From Deltaproteobacteria bacterium (lineage in GTDB: Bacteria > JADJOY01), in NCBI GenBank assembly GCA_016713535.1, contig JADJOY010000013.1:5684-69683 (forward strand): a DNA stretch of 64,000 nucleotides. Direction: 5' to 3'. Numbering within the stretch: the stretch's first letter is position 1; the number at the start of each line of letters is the position of its first letter. The notes under the pieces were generated by a model. It ran no database searches. It was not told where the DNA came from and was given only the letters and a program-made list of their open reading frames with translations. Shown here in pieces: positions 9,572 to 20,622 of this stretch. A program made the translations under genes and the position numbers.

Positions 9572-10672
9572 ATGCCCAACCGCTCGCTCGTGTCACTGGC
9601 CTCGGGCTCGATCGCTCCGTTCGACGAGCGGCTCTTCTACCTGGAGGAGTTCCACGGCCGCACCCTCGCGATCACCGCGCTGCCGGGCGCGATGGACGGG
9701 TCGAGCGCCGCCGCGGTGCGGGGCGTCGTCGACACGCTGCTCGGCAACGACACCCACGTGGTGCTGCTCTTGCCGAGCGACGCGCCGAGCGTGCTGGTGA
9801 GCGACGCCGAGGTCGTGGCGCCCACCGTGACGCCGTTCCTCCCCGCGACCTGGCGCGCCGCGCGCGGCGCCCGCCCGGTGTGGGTGCCGCTCGACGAGCA
9901 GCCCTTCCTCCCCGCGGTGCGCCGCCTGGTCGGCCAGCTCCACGCCTTCAAGCTGGTGGTCCTCGATCCTCGGGGCGGCCTCGCGCCCGCGAGCGAGTCC
10001 ACCTCGTCGTTCGTCGACCTCGCGACGCTCCGCGAGCACCTGCGGCGCGGCGCCGGCGCGCGCGAGGGGCTCTTGCGCGAGATCGAGTCCGCGCTCGCCG
10101 ACGGCGAGACCGTGAACGTGTGCACCGCCGACGGCCTCGACGCCGAGCTCTTCAGCTACACCGGCTCGGGGACGCTCTTCACGGCGCGGCGTTACGTGGC
10201 GGTGCGACGGCTCGGCATCGACGATCTCGACGCGGCCTCGTCCTTGATCGCGCGCGGCATCGAGGAGGGCTTCCTCCAGCCGCGCAGCGACGCCGACCTC
10301 GACGTGGTGCTGACGCAGGCGTTCGGCGCCTTCCTCGACGACCGCCACCTCGCGGGGATCGGCGCGCTGCGCCTCTACCCGGCGGAGAGCGCCGGCGAGC
10401 TGGTGTCGCTCTACACCCTCACGCGCTTCCAGGGGGAAGGGATCGGCCGCCACCTCATCAAGCGCATCGCCGAGGAGGCGACCGCGCTCAGCCTCTCGAG
10501 CCTCTACGCCTGCACCACCCGCGAGCCCGCCGCGCGCTACTTCGTGCGCGAGGGATTCCGCGAGATCGACGCCGCCGAGCTGCCGGCGGCAAAATGGGCC
10601 GGCTACGACGAGGCGCGCAAGGCGCGTCTGCGCTGCTTCCGGCGCGCGCTGGCGCCGTCGATCCACCACTAG
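9572..10672 (+). CDS. N-acetylglutamate-synthase-like GNAT acetyltransferase
   Basis: A 366-residue two-part protein. Residues 1 to about 200 look like a shrunken amino-acid-kinase domain ending in the stretch TVNVCTADGLDAELFSYTGSGTLFT, the type of junction seen in ArgA. Residues 205-366 are a GNAT fold with the acetyl-CoA loop RFQGEGIGRHLIKRI and the late motif CTTREPAARYFVREGFREI. This matches ArgA-type N-acetylglutamate synthase, the first step of arginine synthesis. The kinase-like half is only about two-thirds of normal length. Divergent from the asparaginase operon. Another small-molecule GNAT is the alternative. Confidence 0.7.
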   Translation: MPNRSLVSLASGSIAPFDERLFYLEEFHGRTLAITALPGAMDGSSAAAVRGVVDTLLGNDTHVVLLLPSDAPSVLVSDAEVVAPTVTPFLPATWRAARGARPVWVPLDEQPFLPAVRRLVGQLHAFKLVVLDPRGGLAPASESTSSFVDLATLREHLRRGAGAREGLLREIESALADGETVNVCTADGLDAELFSYTGSGTLFTARRYVAVRRLGIDDLDAASSLIARGIEEGFLQPRSDADLDVVLTQAFGAFLDDRHLAGIGALRLYPAESAGELVSLYTLTRFQGEGIGRHLIKRIAEEATALSLSSLYACTTREPAARYFVREGFREIDAAELPAAKWAGYDEARKARLRCFRRALAPSIHH

Positions 10673-10703
10673 ATGCAAACGCACCGATCGGATCGGCCTC
10701 GTG

Positions 10704-10760
10704 GCGCGGGGGCTCCTCCCCCGCAAAGCCGGGTGCGGGGGACGAGCCCCCGCGCTACGG
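10704..10760. repeat. Dispersed GC hairpin repeat
   Basis: Two interlocking inverted repeats of the form GCGGGGGCT...CCCCGC and GCGGGGGACGAGCCCCCGC, ending in CGCTACGG. They lie between the GNAT and Xaa-Pro aminopeptidase genes. The copy at 15268-15322 is nearly identical in layout. Confidence 0.65.
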
Positions 10761-10791
10761 TGCTCGAGGCGACGAGAACGTTGGGAGCCCG

Positions 10792-12603
10792 ATGAGCCAC
10801 ACCACCACCTCGATCGCCGCGCGCGTGGCGGCGCTCCGGGAAGCGCTCGCGAGCCGCGACCTCGCGGCCTACCTGGTGCCGACGTCCGACGCGCATCAGA
10901 ACGAATACGTGCCGGACTGCTGGCAGCGGCGCGCGTGGATCAGCGGCTTCACCGGCTCGGCCGGGCTGGCGGTCGTGACCGCGAGCGCCGCCGGCCTGTG
11001 GACCGACTCGCGCTACTACCTGCAAGCCGAGCACGAGCTCGACGCCGCCGTCTACACGCTCTTCCGCTCCCAGGAGCCGGACGTCCCGGCGCCCGAGGAC
11101 TGGCTCTGCTCGCAGCTCGCCGAGGGCGCGCGCGTCGGCTACGACCCGCTGGTGCTCTCGGTCGAGGCGGTCGAGCGCATGGCGCCCAAGCTCGCGGGGC
11201 GCGGGCTCGCGCTGGTGGCGGTCGAGGGCAACTTGATCGACGCGCTGCGCCCCGAGCCGATCGTGCTGCCGAGCGAGCTGGCGTTCGCGTTGCCGCCCGA
11301 GATCGCCGGCGAAGACGTGGCGACCAAGCTCGGTCGGGTGCGCGAGCGCATGGCCAAGAGCGGCGCCGAGGCCCTCGTGGTGACCACCCTCGACGCCATC
11401 GCGTGGCTCTTCAACGTGCGCGGCACCGACATCCCGTACAACCCGGTGGTGCTCTCTTACGGGCTCGTCACCACGAACGACGCGGGCTGGTTCGTCGACG
11501 AGCGCAAGGTCTCGAGCGACGTGCGCAGCCTCCTCGAGCCCACCGTCTCGATCCGGCCCTACGAGGCGCTCGGCAGCGCGCTCGAGGCGCTCGGCGCCGC
11601 CCGCAAGCGCACCTGGATCGACGCCGGCTCGGCGAGTGCCTGGGTGCTCGAGAAGCTCGCCGGCGCGCCGATCATCCGCGGGCTCTCGCCGATCGCGAAG
11701 CTCAAGGCGGTCAAGACCGCCGCCGAGCTCGACGGCATGCGCCGCGCCCACGTTCGCGACGGCGTCGCCATGGTGCGCTTCCTGCGCTGGCTCGGCGAGG
11801 CCGTAGCGGCGGGCGGCGTGACCGAGGCCTCCGCGGGAGCCCGGCTCGACGCGTTCCGCGCCGAGAACGAGCGCTTCCGCGGGCTCTCGTTCGAGACCAT
11901 CAGCGCCTACGGCCCACACGCGGCCATCCCCCACTACCGTGTGACGCCCGAGAGCAACCTGGCGCTCGAGCCGCGCGGGCTCTACCTGGTCGACTCGGGC
12001 GGCCAGTACCTCGACGGCACCACCGACATCACCCGCACGGTGGCGCTCGGCCCCGTGGAGGACGTGATGCGCGATCGCTTCACACGGGTGTTGCGCGGCC
12101 ACATCGAGCTGTCGCGGCTCTCGTTTCCGCGCGGCTCGGGCGGCCACCAGCTCGAGCTCGCTGCGCGGTTACCGCTGTGGGACGCCGGGCTCGACTACGG
12201 CCACGGCACCGGCCACGGCGTGGGCTTCTTCCTCAACGTCCACGAGGGGCCGTTCAGCATCTCGCCGCGCGCCACCGACGTGCCGCTCGAGCCGGGGATG
12301 ATCTCGTCGAACGAGCCGGGCTACTACGAAGCGGGCGCCTACGGCATCCGCATCGAGAACCTCGTGCACGTGGTGCGCGACGAGGCGCGCTCGAGCGCGA
12401 CGAGCGGGCGCGAGTTCTACACCTTCGAGAACCTGACCGTGTGCCCGATCGACCGGACACTGGTCGACACCGCGCAGATGTCCGAGGCGCAGCTCGCGTG
12501 GCTCGACGGCTACCACGCGCGGGTGCGGGAGACGCTCGCGCCCCTCCTCACCGATCCCGCCGACGGCGCCTGGCTCGAGCAGGCCACGCGTCCGATCGGC
12601 TGA
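10792..12603 (+). CDS. Xaa-Pro aminopeptidase (M24B, long three-domain type)
   Basis: Cytoplasmic metallopeptidase that releases an N-terminal residue preceding proline. The 603-residue length matches the three-domain XPNPEP1-like subfamily, with two creatinase-like N-terminal domains (for example FTGSAGLAVVTASAAGLWTD) and a pita-bread catalytic domain. Metal ligands are visible in VDSGGQYLDGTTDITRT (two aspartates), GTGHGVGFFLNVHEGP (histidine), SNEPGYY (glutamate) and GIRIENL (glutamate). The ATG was chosen for the GGGAG just upstream and because the conserved N-terminal region begins there. An open frame extends far upstream without coding support. Confidence 0.93.
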   Translation: MSHTTTSIAARVAALREALASRDLAAYLVPTSDAHQNEYVPDCWQRRAWISGFTGSAGLAVVTASAAGLWTDSRYYLQAEHELDAAVYTLFRSQEPDVPAPEDWLCSQLAEGARVGYDPLVLSVEAVERMAPKLAGRGLALVAVEGNLIDALRPEPIVLPSELAFALPPEIAGEDVATKLGRVRERMAKSGAEALVVTTLDAIAWLFNVRGTDIPYNPVVLSYGLVTTNDAGWFVDERKVSSDVRSLLEPTVSIRPYEALGSALEALGAARKRTWIDAGSASAWVLEKLAGAPIIRGLSPIAKLKAVKTAAELDGMRRAHVRDGVAMVRFLRWLGEAVAAGGVTEASAGARLDAFRAENERFRGLSFETISAYGPHAAIPHYRVTPESNLALEPRGLYLVDSGGQYLDGTTDITRTVALGPVEDVMRDRFTRVLRGHIELSRLSFPRGSGGHQLELAARLPLWDAGLDYGHGTGHGVGFFLNVHEGPFSISPRATDVPLEPGMISSNEPGYYEAGAYGIRIENLVHVVRDEARSSATSGREFYTFENLTVCPIDRTLVDTAQMSEAQLAWLDGYHARVRETLAPLLTDPADGAWLEQATRPIG

Positions 12604-12647
12604 GGTTTCCGGGCCGAGGCTTCCGCTTCCGGGCCGAGACGACGAGC

Positions 12648-13418
12648 TCACGCCCGCCGGCGATCCCAGCGGGTGAGGACGGTCTGGAGAGGACCGTTCT
12701 GCCAGGTGAGGAAGCGATCGTGGTCGGGGTGGCGCTGCTCGCGCCGCCGGAACTCGGGCGTGTGGTAGCGGTGGTGACCGGCGGCGTCCTTCTGATGACC
12801 CATCTCGGCGTGCAAGAGCTCGTGGAAGAGCAGGAACTCGATCACCCACGACGGCACGAGCTCGTGGTCGAGGGCGGGATGGATGCGCACGGCGCGGGTG
12901 GTCTCCTGGAAGGACGCGAGCCGGATGCTGCCGCTCTTGCGGTTGGGATGGCGGCGTCCCGCGCCCCACCCGACCGCGCGGATGCGCAGATCGAGGTTCC
13001 GGAAGTACGAGCGGCTGACCTTGGCGAGGAGCGCGCCGAGGTCGTGTGCGTCTCCTTGCGCGACGAGCTTGGGCGCGCGCCGGCGCGAGGGGCGATGTGG
13101 CAAGCGCGAGATGAACGCGCGCACGTGTTGCGCGGCCTGGCGTGCCTGCGGACCACCGCGCGCCCACGCCACCACGTCACGCAGCACGTCGATGGGCGCC
13201 TCCGCGAGCCGATCGGAGACTCGAAGCGTCGTGATGCCCGCCGCGGTCTGGAACGAGAAGAGGTTCACTCCGTTCGAGTTGTCGACGAGCACCATGCCGC
13301 CGTCGAGGAGCGGACGGAGGCGACGACGCAGCCGCTCGCGCGGCGAGTCGAACGGCAGCGTGAGCTGCTCCGCGCGCAGCTTGCGGGTCGGGAGGGAGCG
13401 TTTCTCGGCGGGGCGCAT
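12648..13418 (-). CDS. SprT-like zinc metallopeptidase domain protein
   Basis: A 256-residue protein with the zinc-binding motif FLLFHELLHAEMGH (HExxH plus a nearby histidine) and a later HHRYHTPEFRRRE that can supply the third ligand, as in SprT-like or minigluzincin proteins. The N-terminal part is basic with an unassigned domain. The family contains DNA-protein crosslink proteases and uncharacterised zincins, so the substrate is unknown. The start at MRPAEKRSLP was preferred over an upstream in-frame ATG because the upstream peptide looks like non-coding translation. Convergent with the Xaa-Pro aminopeptidase gene. Confidence 0.7.
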   Translation of the reverse strand: MRPAEKRSLPTRKLRAEQLTLPFDSPRERLRRRLRPLLDGGMVLVDNSNGVNLFSFQTAAGITTLRVSDRLAEAPIDVLRDVVAWARGGPQARQAAQHVRAFISRLPHRPSRRRAPKLVAQGDAHDLGALLAKVSRSYFRNLDLRIRAVGWGAGRRHPNRKSGSIRLASFQETTRAVRIHPALDHELVPSWVIEFLLFHELLHAEMGHQKDAAGHHRYHTPEFRRREQRHPDHDRFLTWQNGPLQTVLTRWDRRRA

Positions 13419-13669
13419 GGTGAGGTCGGGGGCCAGGGGCGGACGCAACAAAACACGCGAAAATGCCCTTGTCCAAGCGGTTTTTCGCGACCTCGCGAGG
13501 CAGGTTCCAAACGCCGTTTCCGGATGGCGCGAAAAGCCCCCCCGGCGGGGTCCGCTGGCCGGGGCCGTGGTGTGACGAAGGTCGAAAACGGCCTTTGGTC
13601 CCGGCCGGTGAGTCGTCTTAACCAACTCTCATCCCGCCGCGACCGTATCCCGTATGCTTGGTGACTGCC

Positions 13670-13689
13670 TGTGGAAAACCTGTGGATAA
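13670..13689. promoter_or_regulatory. Two DnaA-box-like nonamers in a 403-bp divergent intergenic region
   Basis: TGTGGATAA at 13681-13689 is the exact reverse complement of the DnaA box TTATCCACA. TGTGGAAAA at 13670-13678 is a one-mismatch version, 11 bp away in the same orientation. They sit in a locally A+T-richer patch between divergent genes (13419-13821). No dnaA, dnaN or gidA gene is nearby. This may be a DnaA-responsive promoter or DnaA-titration site rather than the origin. The rest of the gap holds GC-rich sequence with no recognised gene. Confidence 0.5.
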
Positions 13690-13821
13690 CTTTCGAGTCA
13701 CGACTTCGGTCGGGTACGGTCCGGTGAGCCGCGGCGCGATTCGGCGCTGCGTTCGCACCGACCCCGACCACCCACCGCGGCCCCCACCGAAGCAAGCGCC
13801 GCGCCCAGAACGGATGCCCCC

Positions 13822-15267
<1,446 letters not shown>

Positions 15268-15322
15268 CGCGGGGGCTCGTCCCCCGCACGACCATGGCGG
15301 GGGACGAGCCCCCGCGCTACGA
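15268..15322. repeat. Dispersed GC hairpin repeat
   Basis: Directly after the radical SAM stop codon lie GCGGGGGCTCGTCCCCCGC and, inverted, GCGGGGGACGAGCCCCCGC, ending GCTACG. The two stems can also pair with one another. The repeat separates convergent genes and may act as a bidirectional terminator. It is a sibling of the 10704-10760 copy. Confidence 0.7.
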
Positions 15323-15351
15323 GGTTCCGGAGGTCGAACGGACGACCTGCG

Positions 15352-15819
15352 TCACCGCCCGTAGCTGCCGCCGATGTGATCGTAGGGATCCGCCCCCGAC
15401 GCCACCACGGTGTCGTACTGACTCTTGTCGACCAGCTTCTCGAAGCCCTCGAGGACCGCCTCGAGGAAGTCGCGGGTCGAGAGGATGCCGACCGGCTTGC
15501 CGCCCTCCACCACCGCGAGGTGGCGGATGCGCTTCTCCTTCAAGAGCTCGACGCACTCGCGGACGTGCGCGGTCTTCTTCACCGAGATCACCGGCGAGGA
15601 CGCGACGTCGCCGACCCGCACCTTGCTCGGATCCCCGCCCGTGGCGACCACGCGCGTGAGCAGGTCGCGCTCCGAGAAGAGGCCCTGCGCGGTGCCGTGC
15701 GACACCACGAGCACGGCGCCAACCTGGTTCTGGGTCATGAGGCGAGCCGCGGACGCGACGGTCTCCTCGGGCGAGACGGTCACCATCTCGGTCTTCATGA
15801 GCGATGCAACGATGGCCAT
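15352..15819 (-). CDS. Tandem CBS-domain protein
   Basis: A 155-residue protein consisting of one CBS pair: MKTEMVTVSPEETVASAARLM and LFSERDLLTRVVATG in the first, then SSPVISVKKTAHVRECVELL and GILSTRDFLEAV in the second. Stand-alone CBS pairs bind adenosine nucleotides and act as energy-sensing regulators. The start codon is fixed by a strong GAGGAGGT Shine-Dalgarno seven bases upstream. It lies downstream of fumC on the same strand with a gap of about 100 bp, so it may be co-expressed, but no partner enzyme is evident. Confidence 0.9.
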   Translation of the reverse strand: MAIVASLMKTEMVTVSPEETVASAARLMTQNQVGAVLVVSHGTAQGLFSERDLLTRVVATGGDPSKVRVGDVASSPVISVKKTAHVRECVELLKEKRIRHLAVVEGGKPVGILSTRDFLEAVLEGFEKLVDKSQYDTVVASGADPYDHIGGSYGR

Positions 15820-15917
15820 GACACCTCCTCGATCACGAGGCCGCGCCGGCGGACCGGCGCGCTCGGCTGGTTTCGGTCTGAGCGCTTGGCGGATCTGGAA
15901 CGGTTCCCTGAGCAGCC

Positions 15918-17306
15918 TCACCTCGGCCCGCACATCTGCGACGGAACCACGATGCGATCGAAGTCCTCGCCCGAGAGATAGCCCTTCTCGACCGCCACCT
16001 CGCGCAGCGTCTTGCCCTGCTTGTACGCGGTCTTCGCCACGTCGGCGGCCTTGTCGTAGCCGATGTGGGGGTTGAGCGCGGTCACCAGCATGAGCGAGCG
16101 ATTCAGGTTCTCGGTGAGGCGATCGTGGTTGGGCTCGATGCCCACCGCGCAGTGCTCGTCGAACGAGCGCGTCGCGTCGGCCAGCAGACGCACCGACTGG
16201 AGCAAGGTGTAGCCGATCACCGGCATGAACACGTTGAGCTCGAAGTTACCCGAGGCGCCGGCGATACCCACGGTGACGTCGTTGCCGAGCACCCGCGCCG
16301 CCACCATGGTCATGGCCTCGGACTGGGTGGGGTTCACCTTGCCCGGCATGATCGACGAACCCGGCTCGTTCTCGGGGATGCGGAGCTCGCCGATCCCGGA
16401 GCGCGGCCCGCTCGCCAGCCAGCGGATGTCGTTGGCGATCTTGTTGAGCGCGCACGCCACGGTCTTGAGGGAGCCGGACGCCTGCACCAGCGCCTCCTTG
16501 CCCGCCATCGACGCGAACTTGTTGGGCGCCGACACGAACGGGAAGCCGGTGCGCTTCGAGAGAGCCTCGGCCATCTTCACGGCGTAGCCAGGCTTGGTGT
16601 TGAGGCCGGTGCCCACCGCGGTGCCGCCGATCGGCAACTCGGCGAGCGCCACGTAGCTCTGCTCGACGGCGCGGATCGAGAGGTCGAGCTGCGCCACGTA
16701 GCCCGAGAACTCCTGGCCCAGCGTGAGCGGGGTCGCGTCCTGCAGGTGGGTGCGGCCGATCTTCACGATCTCGGCGAAGTCGCTGGCCTTCTTGTCGAGG
16801 GTCGCGCGCAAGCCGGCGAGCGCCGGCACGAGCTGGTCGCGCAGCTCGACGGCGGCGGCGACGTGGATCGCGGTCGGGAAGGCGTCGTTGGTCGACTGGG
16901 CGCGGTTCACGTGGTCGTTGGGGTGGACCAGACCCTTGTCGCCGCGCTTGCCGCCGAGGCGCTCGTTGGCGCGGTTCGAGATCACCTCGTTGACGTTCAT
17001 GTTCGACTGGGTGCCGCTTCCGGTCTGCCAAACCACCAGCGGGAACTCGTCGTCGAGCTTGCCGTCGATCACTTCCTGGGCCGCCGCCTGGATCTCCGCG
17101 GCGATCTTGGGGTCGAGGTCGCCGAGCGCCGCGTTCACCTCCGCGGCCGCGTGCTTCACCAGCGCCAGCGAGCGGATCAGCGGGCGCGGCAGCCGCTCGT
17201 CGCCGATCTTGAAGTTCTGGAACGAGCGCTGGGTCTGGGCACCCCAGTAGCGATCGGCGGGGACCTCGATCTCCCCCATGCTGTCGCGCTCGATGCGCGT
17301 GGCCAT
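15918..17306 (-). CDS. fumC: Fumarate hydratase, class II
   Basis: TCA-cycle enzyme converting fumarate and water to malate, expected as a cytoplasmic homotetramer. The 462-residue length is standard. It starts [28 protein letters not shown], the usual FumC opening, and contains [13 protein letters not shown], the TGLNT loop and the superfamily signature [13 protein letters not shown] with the catalytic serine loop. The ATG at 17306 is preceded by GAGGAG. It is cluster-free, unlike class I fumarases. Confidence 0.96.
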   Translation of the reverse strand: MATRIERDSMGEIEVPADRYWGAQTQRSFQNFKIGDERLPRPLIRSLALVKHAAAEVNAALGDLDPKIAAEIQAAAQEVIDGKLDDEFPLVVWQTGSGTQSNMNVNEVISNRANERLGGKRGDKGLVHPNDHVNRAQSTNDAFPTAIHVAAAVELRDQLVPALAGLRATLDKKASDFAEIVKIGRTHLQDATPLTLGQEFSGYVAQLDLSIRAVEQSYVALAELPIGGTAVGTGLNTKPGYAVKMAEALSKRTGFPFVSAPNKFASMAGKEALVQASGSLKTVACALNKIANDIRWLASGPRSGIGELRIPENEPGSSIMPGKVNPTQSEAMTMVAARVLGNDVTVGIAGASGNFELNVFMPVIGYTLLQSVRLLADATRSFDEHCAVGIEPNHDRLTENLNRSLMLVTALNPHIGYDKAADVAKTAYKQGKTLREVAVEKGYLSGEDFDRIVVPSQMCGPR

Positions 17307-17468
17307 GGCGATCTCCTCTCTGGTCGGACGACTGCGATTGAACCGGAGAACGAAGGCTGGAGCGCTCGGCACGCAGAGTCAACCCCGCGCGGTGGTCCGC
17401 TCGCACCCCCTCACACCAGTCTGCACACGGGTGTCCGGCCTGGTAGGGGGAGACAGGGCGCAGCACGA

Positions 17469-17790
17469 AAGATCACGGTCGAAGTGCCCGAAGAGCTACT
17501 GACGCGAGCGCAGAAGTCGACGAAGGCGGGTGTGACGGCCACCGTGCGCCTGAATGGGCCACCACGATTCGGATCGCCCTTGCGCCGAACGGGCTGGAGG
17601 GCGGCGCTTCGTCGCCGCCGAAGCCGATGGGACGCCGAGACCGGTCGCTACGAATCGTGACGTTGCATATAGGTCTCGAGCTGGTCGCGGCCGGCCAGGC
17701 CTACGAGGACTCGCTGCGGCACGAGGGCAAGGTCCGGTTCTCGGTCGACGCCAAGCGCCTCCGCGAGGCACGCGTCGCCAAGGCCACACC
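17469..17790 (+). pseudogene. Antitoxin-like gene remnant split by a 97-bp insert
   Basis: The first half reads KITVEVPEELLTRAQKSTKA, then GVTATVR. After about 122 bases the family resumes in another frame as GLELVAAGQAYEDSLRHEGK, then VRFSVDAKRL. Joined, these give one small antitoxin of the VapB/CopG-like type whose members pair with PIN or RelE toxins. The start codon is degraded (ACG plus an extra base where ATG is expected) and no toxin gene follows, so it is dead. The intervening DNA contains an inverted-repeat-bounded segment at 17563-17659. The antitoxin assignment rests on pattern memory and is moderately certain. Confidence 0.55.
17563..17659. mobile_element. 97-bp hairpin insert with 9-bp terminal inverted repeats
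   Basis: The segment is bounded by CACGATTCG and its exact complement CGAATCGTG. It contains an internal stem GGCGGCG/CGCCGCC and ends with the GTCGCTACGA motif seen in the other intergenic hairpins. It lies within the antitoxin remnant, so it or a slightly larger piece moved in. No target duplication was recognised. Its core resembles the unit of the 38.7-41.1 kb array. Confidence 0.5.
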
Positions 17791-17809
17791 GCTCGGGCTT
17801 CTGCCCAGA

Positions 17810-20622
17810 TCAGACACCCGCGGCGCCGGCGCCGCCGAGCGCCGCGGCTCGCGCGCGGGTGAGCTCTTGGGCCTCGCGCTCGGCCTCGGCGAAGACGGCG
17901 ACCGGGAAGCGGCCGTGCCACGGGCTGAGCCGCGCGCCCCACGCCGGGAAGCGGAAGAAGAGCTTCACCAGCCAGCGGCTGGTGCCGGTGAGCGCGATCG
18001 AGTCGTCGAGCTCGGCGAGGGTGTTGCGGTCCCAGCCGCCGAAGAGCGCGGTCAGGAAGAGGATCGCGGGCGTGCCCACGAAGAGCGCCATCAGCACCAG
18101 GCCGAAGCTCCGCCCCGGCGTGGGAGTCCACACCGCCACGCTCACCAGGCGCACCGCGGTGCCGACGATCGCCGCCGCCAGCACCGGCGCCACGACGCTC
18201 TGCCACCACGGCAGGTGAACACGGAGGATCGAGCGGTTCACCAGCCACCACGAGCTCGCGATCTTGGCGACCAGCGTCGCCACCAGCGACGCGACGATGA
18301 TCCCCCACAGCCCGATCCGCGGCACCAGCACCCACGCCACGGCGATCTTCACCACCTGCTCGGCCGCCACCGTGCCGGTGTAGATCCGCGTGCGCCCGGC
18401 GCCGAGCGCGATCGAGTCGGGGATCAGCCCGAGGAACTGGGTCATCCCCCACAGGTGGAGCGCACGGGTGTATTCGGCGGCGCGCTCCCACTGGGTGCCG
18501 AGGACGCCCAGGATGAAGAGGTCGCTGATCGCGACGAAGGGTGCGCCGTAGCAGAGCGTCGAGAGCGTCGACCAGCGCACCGTCTCGCCGATCGTGTACT
18601 GGGTGAGCGCCTTCTTGCCGTGGGCGAAGGCCTCCGAGATCGTCGGCACCAGCGTGTCGATGAAGCGCTGGGTGAAGAGGTAGCCGACCAGGGCGCTCAG
18701 CGAGACCTGCAGGATCCCCGACATCTGCGGGTAGTTGGGGAGCCGCGTGGCGAGCAGGTAGCTCTGCCCGAAGATCCCGGCGGCCGCGGCTGCACCGCCC
18801 GCGGCCACCACGATGCCGTAGCGGAGCGCGCTCTTCACCACCGCGGCGTCGAAGTGGGCGAGGAAGAGCACCCGCGTCTTCACGCCGAGCCCGCGCAGGA
18901 AGCCCATGCCCACGGTGAAGAGCAGCAGCTCGTTCAGGTAACCGCCCAGCACCAGCCCGAACGTGGCGCCGGTGGCCTCGCCGAACATCGGGTGGCGGGC
19001 ACCCCAGCCGCGCATCACGATCACCGCGAGGAAGTTGGTCGGCACCGCCAGCACCATGGTGAGCACTCCCATGGTCTGATGGAGGTCGAAGCGCTGCAGG
19101 GCGTTGAAGAGGTGCGCGAAGAGCTTCAAGAACCCCGGGTACTGGATCACCGCGTGGAGCAGGAACGCCCACGCCAGGTACGCGTAGGTGGTCTGCGGCA
19201 GCACGCCCGCCGCGACCAGCGCCACCACCCCCACCTGCGCGATCCCCGACAGCGCCTGCCACCACACGAAGAGCTGTGCGTACATGACGCCGCGCCCGGG
19301 GTCGGTGATCCGGTGCTCGGCGAAGTACTTCACGAACGCGTAGCCGGTGCCCAGATCGAGGAAGATCCAGAACACCCCCATCAGCCCCTGGATGATGTGC
19401 CAGGCGCCGACGGCCTCGGGAAACGGTGCCACCTGGTTGTAGTTGAACGACAGCACCGCGAGAAAACCCGGCACCAGGAAGAGCAGCGACACCGAGAAGA
19501 GATAGAGACAGCCCGCCCGCGGGCGCCGGAAGCCCGCCGTCTCCCACGCCGCGGCGCCGTCACTGGAGGGCCGCGGTCCGCCCGCATCGCCGTCGGACGG
19601 GCCCGTGGAGGGCCGCGGTCCCTCGCGGCCGCTCCCGGTCGCCGAGGCACGCGCATAGAACTGCCTCAGCAGCTCGGGATGACGCACGCTGTAACGCCGC
19701 ACCACCACGAACGCGGCGAGATTCACCGCGAACATGCCGCCGAAGAGCGCGAGGATCTTCGGGAAGGTGCGCGGGTGCGGCACCGGCGCGCCCGGCCAGT
19801 CGTGGAAGTCGAGGGGCTCGGCCTTCGCGGCGTCGGCCTCGATCCTGTAGAGCCAGTAGTTGAAGTAGGACCAGTTGCGGAGCGAGTAGTTGGCGCCCTT
19901 CTCTTCCAGGCGCGCGGCGCGGGCGTTGCGGATGTCGAGCCACGGCGCCCAGAACAGCACCTGGCCCGCCCCGAGCGGCAGGCGAGCGAGGAGCGCCTCG
20001 CCGCCATCGGTGGAGACGAGCAGCTCGAGCACACCGGCCGCCGCGCTCGGCACCGTGCGCTCGCGCACCTGCGGCGCCGAGCGCCACGCGATGTCGGCAG
20101 GGCCCTTCGCGTGGGCGGCGATCGACACCGCGTCGCTGCGGTCGGCGAACGCGATCGAAGCGCCGGCCGCGGCGGCGACGTCGGTGGCGAGCGCGGCGCC
20201 GCGGTCGCGCCCCGGATCACGAGCAGCGTCGCGCCTTCAGAAACACGCTCGATCAGTGCCTGGATCGCTTTCGGCGCGGGGCTGACGTCGTGGAGCACGT
20301 ACAGATCGGCCAACCCGATGATCGCGTCTAGCTCGGTGCCGTCGAGCCGGACGAGCCTCACCGGTCGGTGGAGCTTGAACCTCGTGGCGAGGTCGTCGTC
20401 CGACCCGAGGTAGGAGACCCGACATGGAGCCAGCGCAGCCGCTTCGCGCGGGTGCTCGAGGCGCGTCCAAATGAGGGGCACGTCGCCGGGGGCGCCCTCG
20501 TCCGGGCTCACGTCCGATGGCCCGGCCGAGATGCCGATGCCTTGGCCTCGAGCCGGGCCTGGCCACGGCACCACGAACACCAGCGCGACGAGCGCCGCTC
20601 GTGCGAACGCCTTCAATCCCAT
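17810..20622 (-). CDS. Flippase-like polysaccharide membrane protein with exported N-terminal domain, frameshifted near 20205
   Basis: The first part (from 20622) has a signal peptide (GLKAFARAALVALVFVVPWP) and a periplasmic-looking domain of about 130 residues. A single-base shift near 20205-20218 then moves the frame, and the second frame runs on from RGAALATDVAAAAGAS. One membrane helix and a Ser/Pro/Gly-rich linker are followed by about 12 hydrophobic segments arranged like MviN/MATE or Wzx flippases (for example GVLTMVLAVPTNFLAVIVM). A role in moving lipid-linked glycans is an inference. The linker (around 19560-19632) is encoded by array-like repeats. The gene overlaps the oxidoreductase stop by 10 bp. 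A fusion of two domains is unusual for Wzx proteins. Confidence 0.68.

Noticed and set aside
13670-13689. Chromosomal replication origin
   Set aside because: Only two DnaA boxes, no A+T-rich unwinding repeats of note and no dnaA, dnaN, gyrB or parAB genes nearby.
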